Below are positions 36,206 to 48,278 of a stretch of 64,000 nucleotides of DNA, piece after piece. This stretch comes from Lucifuga dentata (Eukaryota; Chordata; Actinopteri; Ophidiiformes; Bythitidae). Under the pieces are notes generated by a model. That model was not told where the DNA came from. It ran no database searches and saw nothing but the letters and a program-made list of their open reading frames with translations. How positions within the stretch are numbered: the stretch's first letter is position 1; every line of letters begins with the position of its first letter. A program made the position numbers and the translations under genes. The stretch lies in contig VXCM01001257.1 of the NCBI GenBank assembly GCA_014773175.1, positions 62,001 through 126,000 of the forward strand. The letters are read 5' to 3'.

Positions 36206-38379
36206 TGTGAAGTATGAAATGCGACCTGTGGAAAAAGTTATGGAAGTAAAAAGAAAAATGAGTTTGAAGAACTAAAGACGGAGTTTGAATTGGAAAGCAA
36301 AGATTTCTTCAGATATTTACAAATCAGAGACTATTATGAATAAAAGATAAAAATAGAAATATCTGAGGAGAGTAATGCAGTGACAGAAATTTTTATTGAA
36401 GTGTATAAACAGATCATCATGAAAACTATCTCCAAACTATACCAAAAGCTTAAGAAACAGAAAGATAATACTAGATAATGCAAAATGGGAGAAAGAACTA
36501 AAAATAAAAGTGTGTGAGGAGGACTGGCGTTCTGTGTGGAAAACACAACATTCATCCACAAGCTCTAAGAAATGGAGAGAATTCGGTTGGAAGCAATGTG
36601 ATTCGTTTTTTCATTACACCCAGTATTAAAAGCAAACAATCCCAATCACAACAGCAATGCTGGAGACAGTGTGGACACACAGACGCTAACCACTCCCACA
36701 TATTCTGCACACGTGGGAAAATTCAAACATTTTAGGAAAATATTTAACTTAAAGAAAATTCTAGGTTATTAAATCCCTAAAGATGTTAAGGTACTATACC
36801 TAGGACTAATAAAAGAGGATTTAATTGGTAAAAAAAAAAAAAAAAAAAAAAAAAAANGAAAGCAATTACAAGGAATTGGCACAAATCTGAACCTCCTGGA
36901 CTTCAACTATGGATGGACATAGTGAGGGAAATCTTTGTGTTGGAAAGGATGACTTTTTCCCTAAGATAAAAAGGAGAGGCCTTCAACAGAAAATGGGAGA
37001 AGTGGATTGCCGTCTCAGAATAAGGGGATGCTGCCTTCCTGTGAACTGAGCAGATAAGGACAGTTGGAACGATATAATCAAACTATAAAAACTCTTATGC
37101 CCCATTGTGGTTTGTTCTGTTCTGTTTTTGTTTTTTTCTGTAAATATGCAAAAATTACTTAATAAAAAGTTTAAAAAAAAGAAAAATGAGAGTGGGAGCA
37201 GTTCAGTAAGTGTCTTTTCAACATATTATTCCGTCATTAGCATCATGAAGTTATAATTTCTGTATTTGTTTGATCACATGATTTTAGCTTTTGCCAGTAA
37301 TGACTTCTCACTGTTAATATTTTCTTTATTTTTTCCTCCACAGTGCTGAATTGCTGCGAGGGTGACGTCCTCTTCTTATTGGACTCCTCAGGGAGCGTAT
37401 CATCCTACGATCACTCTCGTATGCTCACCTTCCTGTCTGAGCTCCTCCTCCCCTTCTCACTGGGAGACGACCAGGTGAGGGTAGGACTTCTGCAGGTTGG
37501 CACCCAACCACGCCTGGAGTTTGGCTTTGACACCTATAATACCCAAAGCGGCCTCCAGGGGGCACTCAGGAACACTAAACCTCTCAGAGGGGACACCAAC
37601 ACGGTAGAGGCGCTGAGTATGGCGAAGGATTGGGTGCTGAGACCCGGCGCACCGGATGGCGCCCGGCCGGGCCTGCCAAGAGTGTTGGTGTGGCTGACCG
37701 ATGGGGTGAAACCAGGTGATGTGATTGGACCAATGGCTGAGCTGCGTGATGAGGGTGTGGCTGTGCTGGTGGTATCCACTGGGCATGGAAACTACCAAGT
37801 GTTGAGACAAGTGGTGTCCCCGCCTATAGAAAACAACCTGTACTTTGTGGACATTGACGATATGAGCATCATCACGGATGACCTGCGTGACGCCATCATT
37901 GGTAAGTATGAGCTAGTGTTGGTCGTGGGTGGGGTAGTGTCATAGTGGGTCCCATCCCAAAATGATGTCACATGATGTCATTACTGGCACATGGTACCCT
38001 GTTTCTGAGAAGTGTTTGTGATTTCTCTAAATTAGTTTGTACCCACACCAATCGGGTCCATCTGATTGGCTAAATCAGGAGTGGGCGGAGCAGGGAGAGA
38101 GGGAAAACATTTTGTACTGGAGGACCAGGATTGAGAATTGGTAATCAAACTGCTTGGCATTAAAGTTATATTTTTTGGTATATATGAAATGTTTGGCTGT
38201 GTTATTTAAATTTAAAAAGGAAGTTAAGAAAGAAAGAAATGTTTCATTATTTTAGAAAAATAACAGCTACAATCGCACCAGCCTGCCTCTTATACATGAC
38301 TCTAACATGTCCGTGTGTTTCTCCTTAATTCCTCACATGCATGCTCCTGAAGACTGTGAGGCAAAATAAGAAGCTTGGA

Positions 38380-38419
<40 letters not shown>

Positions 38420-41400
38420 TCCCCTGTAATGAGATAGGGAGCTCTATTAATGGATTAATGATTCGATTTCCCTTACTGCATCCTCCAACACTATGCCAGA
38501 CATGATATACTGTATATAGATATATTTATATATATATAGATATGGAGGGTTGCCCATTTTTCTGACCAGATTAGGTAACCTCTGTAAGACTCAAGAGGCA
38601 CCTCAGAAATGACAGGGTACATACTGTAGCTGTAAGACATGATGCATAGTGTAAATAAGGCATGTGCATGATATGTACGAGTCGGAGTGCCTAAGGATCC
38701 TATCACAGACATCAGCGCCTCTCTGGGTTTGTTATTTAGGTGCAGGGCCTGACTGAGCTGGCTATTTCAAGTTGTCTTGTTGCAGCAGTTATGAATGTAT
38801 TCAGAAACCCAAGTCTGTCTGTCTGCGTGGGCGGCTGTCTGAAGCCAAAGGCATTCTCAGCCCTCTGTCTCATGTTCTTTCCTGTCACCTTGCCTTTTAT
38901 TTTTTGCAAAACCGGAATGTGTTGCCTCATCCTGCCACGTTTGGCTCAATATACACACTTTTGTTTCTGTAACTTCATCTTTCTTCTAACAGAGATTATC
39001 CGAGCGGAGCGACTCCAAGTCCGAGATGTTTCCTCCAACTCTGCCACGCTCCACTGGAGACCTGTTCTCTCCGGTTTGACGGGCTACTATGAGATCCGGT
39101 TTGGAGCACTTCCAGCAGGAGTTGGTGGAGAAGGGGGGGCTGGGACCAGTCCAAGCACCAGTGGTAGTCAATACCAGAGACTCACCGAATCCGCAGAGTC
39201 CAGTAATGTCATATTAACAGACCTGAAGCCTGATACCACCTATACTGCCTCGCTGATCCCAGAGTCAAATGACCATGCGTTTAACACCCTCTCTGTCACC
39301 TTTACAACAAAGCCAGGTTGGTTTGCATCAAATCTGCACATTTTGTCGTACTTCATAATGATGCATTTGGCTTTGCTACATACTTCTTTTCATCCTTGCC
39401 CAGATAATGCAGAAATAGTGAAATCTATTTTGACTGGATTTGTTCAAGTTCAAGTTCGAATCTTTATTGTCTCACGAGGGGAAATTTAGTTTGCAGCCAG
39501 TTTTTTTTCCAAGAAAAATACACAAGTACAGGTACAGGTAATACCACCGCATCAAAAACACAAACACCAGCAGCCAGACAGTCGTAACAACAAAAAACAA
39601 AAAGACAAAAAAGCACTTCATTTCATTTATTAGTTTATTTGTCAGGGACAATGCTCATTAATCAACAGTAAAACAGTAAACTGTAAATGAGCTACAGTTA
39701 GCCCAGAAGGCTAATTTTCATCTGCAGTCCCTGGCCAGATGTTAAAAAAAGGCACCCTAAAATCAGATAAAAACAACATTAGTACATAACTTTAAAATAT
39801 ACATTTATGACTTAATACTGTAATTAAAAAAGAAAAAAAATAAAGATAAAATTACAAACAACACAGCTATAAACAGCGTAACACCACAAGCAATATGCAC
39901 GAATCAATAAAACCAGAATAACAGAACACAATAACAAAACAGTCAACACTAATACAAGCAGCTAGATGGTAACAGGCAGCTCTGCATTAAAAAGCAGAGC
40001 CAACAAATCAAAAACAGAGTCAACAAATGAACATAAACATCATAAAAACTCATATAAATGTAAAAGGGCTAATTCCTGTTAAGCCTATTGATAGCCTCAG
40101 AAACAAAGGAGACCTTATGTCTCTTAGACTCCTTCTGCAGGGGTTAGGGTTAGGGTTAGGGTTAGGGGGTGATCAGAACAATCCAAAATGGAATTAGCCA
40201 ACCTAAGAACCCGCTTATTATAAATATCCATTAGTTGGGCCTGACTCACTCCACAAGTCTTGCTTGCCACTTTAACAAAGCTTCCAAATCTGTTTTTATT
40301 AGACAGGTTAAGCTTTCCACACCAGGCTATGATACAGAAGGTTAAAATGGATTCAATAAAAACTTCTGTAAAGAAGTGTCATCACTGTCGTACAAACATT
40401 AAAGGAGTTCATTTTTCTCAAAAAGAAAAGATGCTGTTGTACCTTTTTTTGAGATGGCATCTGCGTGGGGTTCAAAGCACAGATCGTTATCAAGAACAAC
40501 GCCCAGATATTTATAGTTGTCCACCAGTTCGATGCCATCACCTTTTGGAACAGTTAGTATGGGACTAGATGATGACTTTCTGAAATCAATAATCATGTCT
40601 TTAGTTTTTGATACGTTTAAATGGAGGAAAGATTCGTCACACCATGACACAAAGTCATCAACCACTGACCCACGACCCTGTTCCTCCCCTTCAAGAAGGT
40701 TTTTCACAATCATCAATCAATTTGTTCGTTTTTCCTCACGTTATCTTCTGCTGCCTCAGCGTTTTTGTCATCTCTCTCCTACCAGAGGTGCTGAGCCCAG
40801 CCGTGGTAACCGTCTCTGAGTCAGGCCAAACCAGCGTTCGGGTGAGTTGGGGTCCTCTCCAACCAGAGATCGTCAGGAGTTACCACATCGAATACTCCGC
40901 ACTGCCCAGCGGCAAACTCCACACGGTCACAGTGGACCGACTGCAAAACTCAACACTCCTCAAGAACCTCCAGCCAGATACCACATATCTGGTCACTATT
41001 AGTGCCCAACATCTTTCTGGCAAAGAGAGGGCCATGTCTGTAAAAGTGTGTACTCAGGAAGGTGAGCTTTCTGAAGAAATTGCAGCTCAAGATGACAATC
41101 AAGGATCAGTTTACTGCACATTAATGCTAATCCTTAAACCAAACTAGGGTGGGGAAGCACGGTCTAATCCTTTTTGGGTCTTAAATTTCAGCTCATTAGC
41201 ATCAGTTCCATTCATGTTTGACTGCCTAAAGGGCATTTCTGAGGCGCTGTTCAAGTTTGAACCAGTCAAACAATTACATTCTTTACCTACTGTACTCAAC
41301 CATGCAATGAATTCATTCAAGCAGTTCTGTTTTTCTTTAGCTTACGTTTTATTACGCTTCAGAACTGTTTATCATTCACAAATATATCTGACTAATTTCC

Positions 41401-42854
41401 CTGTGGTTTCATATCTGTGTTCTTTATCTCCAGTGACGCCGGCTTTGACAGACCTCCAGCTGACAACAGTCGGCAGCGACTCGGTTCAGGTGGATTGGAA
41501 GGGTAGCGTGGCTGGTTTGAGGGGGTACTGGCTCACCTGGGAGGACCAGCAGAGCCACCATGGTTCTCTTCCCACCCACCGCTCCTCGCTGTATTTACCC
41601 CCTAACTCTCTGTCGACACGCCTCTCACACCTCCCCCCTTCGGCGAGAGTGTGTGTGTCACCCATTTACCGAACGGCACGGGGGGAGGGATTGTGTTGCA
41701 CAGCGCAGTTTCACTCAGGTGAGCGGCGACGGGAAATCACGTAATTTCTTTTTTTTTTTTTTNAAAAAAAAAAAAAAAAAAAAAAAAAAACCCAAACAGG
41801 CAACCAAACAAAACAAAGCAGAAAGTGGAGGGTAATACAGACAGATTATAACGATGCATCTAAGTGTTGGATGAGACAAGAGATGAACACGACATTAATC
41901 AGCAAATCTAAATTATATTACCTGACCAGGCAAGTCCAAAAAGGCCACGGCGCAGAGTCTGAGTATCTCTAACACCTATATAGTCCAAGAAGGGATTCCA
42001 GTTTTTATAAAACATTACAGGCCTGTCCTTAAGCCAGAAGCTCAAAGCTTCTAAAGACATAAATTCCATAATACCACCAAACCATTGTGGAAGACCAGGA
42101 GGTTTATCATCAATCCAATGAAGTAAAACACATCTCCTGGCACTAAACAGCAAAATATCCAATAATTTCATCATATGGGGTTTAAGGTTCACAGTGGTAT
42201 GTAATCCAAGGATACATGACACAGGCCTAAGATCCAGTTTTTCCCCAAACACTTTACAAATTGGAAATCACGTAATTTCTGATCACTTTTTGACTTTTCT
42301 GTCAAAGATGGAAGCATGAAATAGTTTATAGTGGATCAAAAAAGACTCCAGAGTTGTCTGATGTAACTATTACAAGATAAAACATAACACACTAAAATGT
42401 AAAATGTTACAAATTGATCTTACTTAAAAAAAAATCTAGGAAACCGATTTCCTTGAAAAGGGTAAGTAAATATAACTATANTTGATCTTACTTAAAAAAA
42501 AATCTAGGAAACCGATTTCCTTGAAAAGGGTAAGTAAATATAACTATATAAGATACAGTGTGGCACTACATCTACACTGCAGCACTAGATTTCATAAATG
42601 TGTAATGGGTAAATGTAAAAATTTTATTTTCCTATAGGATTTTATATACAGAGTGTTTATAAAGGACAGTCATCTATCAATATTCACGGTGTTATGTTTC
42701 TTGTTTTAATCATATTCCTTAAGAATAACACATGGTGCCCTCTGATTACCTCTATTGTTATGGTATTTCTCTGGAATATATGAAGGTCAGTGTCTCATCA
42801 GCTGTTTTCTCCTTCTGCCCTCTAGATGCATTATCACATGGCTACAGATTATAG
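33049..42854 (+). CDS. vwa1: von Willebrand factor A domain-containing protein 1 (WARP), 5 clear exons plus a possible sixth
   Basis: Exons 33049-33130, 37344-37901, 38993-39316, 40786-41061 and 41434-41718 join in phase 1 throughout. The first encodes a start and a hydrophobic signal peptide (ILLPCLLLVLL). The second encodes the whole VWA domain with the metal-site motif DSSGS and LVWLTDG. The next three each encode one FN3-like module, for example PDTTYTASLIPESN and PDTTYLVTISAQH. The product is a secreted pericellular matrix protein; mammalian WARP is in cartilage and basement membranes and has two FN3 modules, so the third is extra. The fifth exon ends at a good donor (CAG/GTGAGC) in phase 1, so at least one more exon is needed. 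A candidate is 42826-42854 after a strong pyrimidine tract, adding ten residues (DALSHGYRL and the preceding join) before TAG. That last exon is tentative. The third exon has a weak donor, GTTGGT. Confidence 0.9.
34314..34707. mobile_element. hAT/Charlie-like non-autonomous element
   Basis: The left end CAATAGTTCTCAAAC and the right end GTTTGAAAACCACTG are imperfect inverted repeats of the CAGTGGTTCTCAAAC type seen at hAT-Charlie tips. The interior has no coding potential. No clear 8-bp target duplication remains. Confidence 0.55.
36154..36204. repeat. GT microsatellite
   Basis: About 25 TG/GT units run with one late interruption. Confidence 0.95.
36480..37178 (+). mobile_element. L1-like LINE 3' fragment, decayed
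   Basis: Plus-strand translation gives CWRQCGHTDANHSHIF and, after stops and a poly-A/N tract, RNWHKSEPP, LQLWMDIV and FVLERMTFSL, then FNRKWEKW. These are the C-terminal signature words of fish L1-type ORF2. An A-rich end follows at about 37160-37186. The poly-A tract and N at 36830-36857 lie inside the element, where the assembly may be faulty. Confidence 0.75.
38382..38415. repeat. GT microsatellite in VWA1 intron 2
   Basis: An uninterrupted run of GT dinucleotides. Confidence 0.93.
39439..40716 (-). mobile_element. Rex/CR1-like non-LTR retrotransposon 3' part, in VWA1 intron 3
   Basis: On the minus strand 40716-40399 encodes reverse-transcriptase words (FVSWCDESFLHLNVSKTK, DNYKYLGVVLDNDL). 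Below it the frame continues, with breaks, as CIIAWCGKLNLSNKNR and YNKRVLRLANSILDCSDHP. The 3' end near 39440-39490 is the minus-strand form of the AATTTCCCCTYGTGRG...AATAAAG tail common in fish LINEs. It is 5'-truncated. TTAGGG units interrupt the coding part at about 40140-40168. Confidence 0.8.
40140..40168. repeat. Interstitial telomere-like TTAGGG tract inside the LINE
   Basis: Four TTAGGG units occur within the C-terminal coding part of the LINE, immediately after the codons for SDHP on the minus strand. The flanking LINE sequence resumes beyond, so the tract was added within the element. Confidence 0.85.
41732..42280 (-). mobile_element. 5'-truncated L1-like insertion with 18-bp target-site duplication
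   Basis: GGAAATCACGTAATTTCT occurs at 41732-41749 and again at 42263-42280. Between them is an A-rich tail (as poly-T on the plus strand, broken by an N at 41763) and a 115-codon minus-strand frame (42252-41908) with CVLLHWIDDKPPGLPQW and a WNPFLDYI-type ending, which is the C-terminus of L1-type ORF2. The intact frame and clean duplication indicate a fairly recent insertion. It sits 13 bases after the splice donor of the VWA1 exon at 41434-41718. Confidence 0.85.
42414..42548. repeat. 67-bp duplication around an N (assembly join)
   Basis: Bases 42414-42480 are repeated exactly at 42482-42548 around a single N at 42481. Confidence 0.88.
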
Positions 42855-45684
42855 CACCGCTGATGTGCAAGTACGCCATACCAAACAAGGAGGGATGCTG
42901 AGGAAAAGAATGCAGACTTTCATCCAAAAATCTTTTTGTGCTCCATTCTATGAATATCATCCAGAAAAGATGTGTGGTTTGGCTTGTTGAGCACTGATGT
43001 TGAAGCCAAAGACACTTAAATGTGGCCCTGGACAGTATGGCCACGTTGCTCCAGTCTGTGACAGAGAGGACTATTTGCTTTCCATTTACATTATCTCGCC
43101 TGTTTTATGCCTGTAATAAATGTATAAAGCTTCAGTTTAGGTTTGCAAGCTTGAGATAAACAAAGATAACTCATATGTCTGCTTTGCAGATGCAAACTGA
43201 GGCATGCAGGGAGTGCTGGATGTTTTATGTGGCTTGTTTTGGAGAAAGGCTTTGCACCATATGTGGGCCTCATGCCTCCATTTTCCCCCCAATCCTGCTA
43301 ATACAGACATCATCTGATTCACATTTATTATGAATAACTCACAATACTACTTCTCACAATATTCTCTAATAAAATATGATTGGAATCAGTGAATACGATA
43401 CCAAGCATGCACACATATATCCTGTTTGTGCATGTTGCAGAGCTACAGCAGGGAAAGTGAACATGCGGTCCCTAATAACAGGATTTCAGGATTGCTTTGA
43501 ACTTCTGAAAAATTGCAACCAGGCCAGCCACATACCCTCAAACTACAGAGATGCTCCATATGATACAGATGTGTACAGCTGAAAGTAGTCTTGTACTGTC
43601 TCTGGGTGCAGATCAGTTATTCATATTTATTAATCAAAGGTTATACAAGTTAGAGAACTAATAAGTTTTGCTTTTTGCAGATGTTCTGTTTTCATTTAAA
43701 GGACTGTCACCAGCTTTACGTTAGGCTTTGCTGCCCCCTATGGCAAAGATTCTTCCGGGCTTGCAGCTGATCTCTCTTTGTTACCCTCTGAGAGAAATAT
43801 ATTGTTTTATGTTTGTAGACCACTACTGAACTTTAACATGAGCTTGCAATAAAGTTCCTTAATAATTTTGTTTAACCTATTCTACTTTGCTTAATAACAA
43901 ATCGTCAAAGAGATTCCGATTTGCTTCATGTTTTAACTTATGAATCTTCTCACCAGTTTGAGTAACATATACTGCAATTACCACTTAAATAATTTCCATC
44001 ACTCATGTCTTGAAGAAATACTATAGAGTATTTGTCTTTATAACGTCTTAATGATCCTGAAACAGAGCTTTTCAGTGCCGTGTGTGTGAATTCTTATCCA
44101 ACACAAGCTGTCTGATGTGGATGTTGGACGAAAGTTTGTATAAAGTAGTTGATCTGAAGCGTGCAGCGGCCTTCAACATCCTTTCCCTTTCTATTCAAGC
44201 AGAGTCAGCACTTGCCAGCTCACAGATGATTAACTATCTGCAGCATAAAACCGCTCCTTGCTGCACACTTAAAATAAATCACTGTTTGGAAAGTTGGATA
44301 GTGTTGAATAACACCAGACAGGCTTACAAGGCCTGAATTTCTGTATATGACTGTGTTCTAGAATTTAAGTTACTTTTTGAAGTCTACACCTTTACTTTCC
44401 ACAATGATTGGTCCAGTGAGCTTTGGAGTGAAAATCTGTAGTTTTTCAAGTATTATAGATCTGTTCATTCTGCTGTATGTCTGGTACAGGATTAACTGCT
44501 CTACTGCTCACCATGTTGCCTTTACAAACAGCATCAGCTCAACAGTTTTTCCACAGAGTAGCTTCATCCAGCACCCTGATGAGTCTCCCTCAGTCCTCTA
44601 CAACTCCTCTTCATCACTTTCTTTACTTCCCTGAAACCTCTTACAGAATCATTGTATTTTCCTGGCTTTTATTTGAGTGTTGTCTTGCCTTGGGAAAATC
44701 TGCGATCTGTCCAGGGTGTGTTCCATGCTTTTCATCCAAAGACCACTGAGATAGGCTCCAGCACTTTCCATCATGCAGTGGGTAAAGTGGATGGATGGAT
44801 GGATTGATAGATAGATATTGTGTTTTTAATGGCTGTCACATAGACCAAACTCAGCAAGCAAAGTTGGACAGAAATTAAAGGTAAAAACAGACTGGACAAT
44901 CCAGCAGATTTACAAAGACAAGAAAAGAAATCAAATGGTAGGAAGGTTGAGCAAACAAATCCAAAACAGGCAGAAGCAGTAACTCAGAAGACAAAAGTAC
45001 AAGTGAAGGTCACTAATAACTGGCAGATAGAAAAACAGAAAGAAGGTGGGCAGCTGGAAAATGACAGATAAGTGACAGCAAACCACAGCAGATAAAGAAA
45101 ACTGGTTAATTAATAAGCTGAATGATAACATTAACGGAATGAGCTATTTTGAAAAGATAAACACTCAAACATCACATGGCAGCAGGATCCCATCACATGA
45201 ATAATATTTTAAGGCTGTTTGTTTCTTCAGCTGTGGTTTCTTGACATTTGCTATGCTTGTTGAGCTTTGAATATGAGCTTTAATTGTTTAAGATTATGCA
45301 GAGAGATGAACTGACTGGAACTTACTATTAGAGCCCTGATGTAAAACACCAGGTGTAAAACTTCAGCGTCGTGGTCAACAGCTGCATAGAAAATGCATGA
45401 ACCATAACCATCAGCAAATGGGCCATGTGAGTTTGAGTAGGACTGCTCCCTGGAGGGTTTACTGACACAACTAAATGTAACAGAGCTATTTTAGGTGTGC
45501 CTGTGTTCCTGCTTTTACAAGTCAAAGCTTTCACAGTGAAATTTGCCTGTAGGTGCAAATGTGTACAAACATGAAAGCGTGTCTGTACTATCCCTATTGA
45601 CTGTAGACCCCAGCAAGGTGTACACTACCTCTTTCCCAGTGTATGGTGGGTATTCTCGATGGATGGAATCTAACGCATATCAGA
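42855..45684. other. Intergenic, VWA1 3' side
   Basis: No gene was recognised. If the tentative last VWA1 exon is right, its 3' UTR starts here. An L2-like LINE tail is at 44700-44818. Confidence 0.45.
44700..44818 (+). mobile_element. L2-like LINE 3' tail with GGAT repeats
   Basis: CTGTCCAGGGTGTG, GAGATAGGCTCCAGCAC and a run of GGAT then GATA units have the order of the 3' end of teleost L2-type LINEs. Confidence 0.7.
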
Positions 45685-46237
45685 TACAGCGCTGGCCAAA
45701 AGTATTGCACCCCTCTGTATTTTTGTGTAAACTTTACCAAAGTATCACTCCAAACACAACAAAATTCATTTATTGGTGTTTTACAAGTAGTTGAGTATTC
45801 ATTCAGAATATTCAACTATTCTTTAGACTTAAATTTGGATTTCAGAGTAGGTAATATGACTAAAATATTTCTACAAGTCAGTGAAAACACATGAAAACGA
45901 TCTGATCCTACCTGAAAGAAGATGTTTTAACTTAATGTTTGAGCTCTGTTAATAATATTGGTATTCTTCTTCAGATCTTAACAATATGTCAAAAGTGTCT
46001 TCCTACTTTACACTATTAAAAACTACTGCCTTTTTCAGTTGTACTTACATTAACACACTAAAAAAATACATTTTGTTGTGTTTGGAGTGGTATTTTAACT
46101 CAGAAAAAAAGTTTACATAAGAATACTCTAACACACTAAAAAACTAAATTTTGTTGCGTTTGGAGTGGTATTTTAACTCAGAAAGAAAGGTTTCCATAAA
46201 AATACAGGAGGGTGCAATACCTTTGGCCAGCATTGTA
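45685..46237. mobile_element. Tc1/mariner-like non-autonomous element flanked by TA
   Basis: It opens TACAGCGCTGGCCAAAAGTA and closes GGTGCAATACCTTTGGCCAG then CATTGTA. The ends are inverted and extend inward through the CTCCAAACACAACAAAATT block. A TA dinucleotide stands at both limits. The right arm contains an imperfect tandem duplication of about 80 bases (46051-46195). No transposase is present. Confidence 0.8.
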
Positions 46238-48278
46238 CATTCCTTGTTCTTTGGCGTTTACGAATGCACCTGAAGGCAGCACCAAAAATTCTTGCAGTTG
46301 CACTACCAGCACAGTAGGGGGAGACAATCTCCCGATTTTGGTTCCCCGTTAGCCAACCAAGCTGCAATATCCAAGCGCTGACATTACGAAGATGGAGGTT
46401 GTTATGGTGTAGACCGGGCTACACAGAAAGCACCAATTGCGAGTTTCAGGTCTCTGTTATGACAACATTTGTAATCCGTCCAGGTAAATGGTAAGTCTTC
46501 GGGTTACTTACCTGGATAGTTAAAGCTATCTTATTTTCTAAAGTTAGCTAGACAGTGGAAATGACGACCAGCTGAGCTAATGCTAACGAACTAGTTAGCT
46601 TAACAAACATTAGCTGCTAAGCTAGCTTCTACCACCGTCGGATAAAATAGAACGTAGTTTGAAATAGCTAACAGTGCGTAAACCTTTTAGTTATTCCGCA
46701 GTGTTTGTCATCACTCCCAATCCTGTCCAGAGAGACAGTCTGCTGTCATGGAGGCCAGCCAGCGGCTAACTCCAGCTAACGCCACTAGCAAGATGAAAAA
46801 GATGTTTTGAAAGCGATGTTGGCTAGCTGAGCGCTAACGATAGCATTTGCAGATCCGTTTCCTGGTTGTGATTGCTCTTGTTGGGTTTCTGCTAGAAAAG
46901 ATTTGATCGCTTTATTAAACTGACATCTCAAAGCTTAACAGGTAAACAGCCAGATATTAGATTCTGTGTGACGTTAGCCTTTGTACTTTTTATTTAACTT
47001 GTACAGAGAGAACGTAGCAAATAATTCGTTAAAATATGGAAATGTGGCCTTGCTTATAATCAGAAGAAAACTTGTATAAACATAATTTAAGACATATTAA
47101 TAATGTGTTTGTTTTTTTATCTCGACATGCATTCGATGCACAGACAATTATTTTGGGCAGCGTTAGTATCATTTTAGGTTTCCCCTTCTTCTGCTGTTTA
47201 TTCCCGCATTATTTCTCTCCAAAACACACTGCGTCAAGGCAGTCTAGACCTGTGTAACCCAAATAAGCAGTCCAAGTTTTATAAAAATTAAAGATGTCTT
47301 CGTGGAGCCGTTTTATGTCCATCCTGGTGACTCTAAAAACAAGTATTTGATTGTGTTTTACGAGGTGTGTGGGATTCTCTGTAATCAAGGCAGTATTACT
47401 GTCAAAAAAGGCAGAACTTTTATCCAGGTGTAACCAGGGTACATAAGATAAGCATAATTAATTTTATTTTATTTTCTTTCATGCTACTGTTCGGTGAGAA
47501 TCTCACCAAATCCTGATTATCGTCTGTCCGATGAATATTTTAGTAAAAGTTGTTTATGTCATATTTACACCGGGGTGCTAATATAGCTGTACTGTCGCTT
47601 TAAGAGATTGTAGCTTAGGTTGCGTCTCTTCCGGGCAGCTCTCAGTTCCCGCTATCTGACTGAGAGAAGGTATGCACAGTGTTCGCTAAGCAGTGAAAAA
47701 GTTATATTTTAATTGTTAAACTGTAAAACACATCGTTTTGTGGTTGTTGATGATGTTTAGAATTAACGTGAACATGTAGTTATTCTGTTGATCGAGGGGA
47801 AACCATATCAATGCTTCTTTAGCGACGTTTTCGTTGGCTACGTATGTTCCAGCATTGTGTGGGGTTTTCACATGTACTTCTGTTTTGCTAACAGGAAACC
47901 AAGACCTGTATGAGAGAGAGAATAACTGCGTGTCACAGCTTTATTTTCTGTTTAATTGATCTGTACAGAGCGAGCCAGATTCCGGACATTAAAGGAGCAG
48001 CAAGGAGTCAGTTTGTGGTTTGAGTCCTCCTTCGTGGTCTGAGTCCTCCTTCACAGAACACAACGCAGAGTACTAACTGTTGTTCACGGGTGTACACCTG
48101 GCCGAGAGTGGCAGTAGAAGTGAACACCCGTTACACAGGCAACAGAGGAAGCAATTTGATGTGTGTTAGTTAACCATTCATCCTGTTTTTCCAGCTTCCT
48201 GTTTGAAGTTGACTTTCTTTCTGTGTGTCTGCAGGTGGAGGCAGGTGGTGTGAGTAGAGTGCAGTAGACATCAGCAGC
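46238..48278 (+). promoter_or_regulatory. Probable RALGAPB promoter and 5' UTR
   Basis: The RALGAPB start codon is at 48279 in an exon whose acceptor CTGCAG ends at 48234. Upstream, 47600-47669 has a CGCTTTAAGAG word, an ETS-like CTTCCGGG and a good donor (GAGAAG/GTATGC at 47669/47670), which fits a non-coding first exon. A second donor-like site (GTCCAG/GTAAAT, about 46491) in a GCTAGC-rich stretch may mark an alternative first exon. No TATA box is seen. Placement is inferred only. Confidence 0.4.

Larger units (their letters stand above)
33131..37343 (+). other. VWA1 intron 1
   Basis: A 4.2-kb intron separates the signal-peptide exon from the VWA exon. It holds a hAT-like MITE (34314-34707), a GT microsatellite (36154-36204) and an L1-like fragment (36480-37178). 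No other gene is recognised. Confidence 0.75.

Noticed and set aside
41719..41744. VWA1 C-terminus ending in GERRREIT
   Set aside because: It reads past a strong phase-1 splice donor into the intron and partly into an L1 target duplication.
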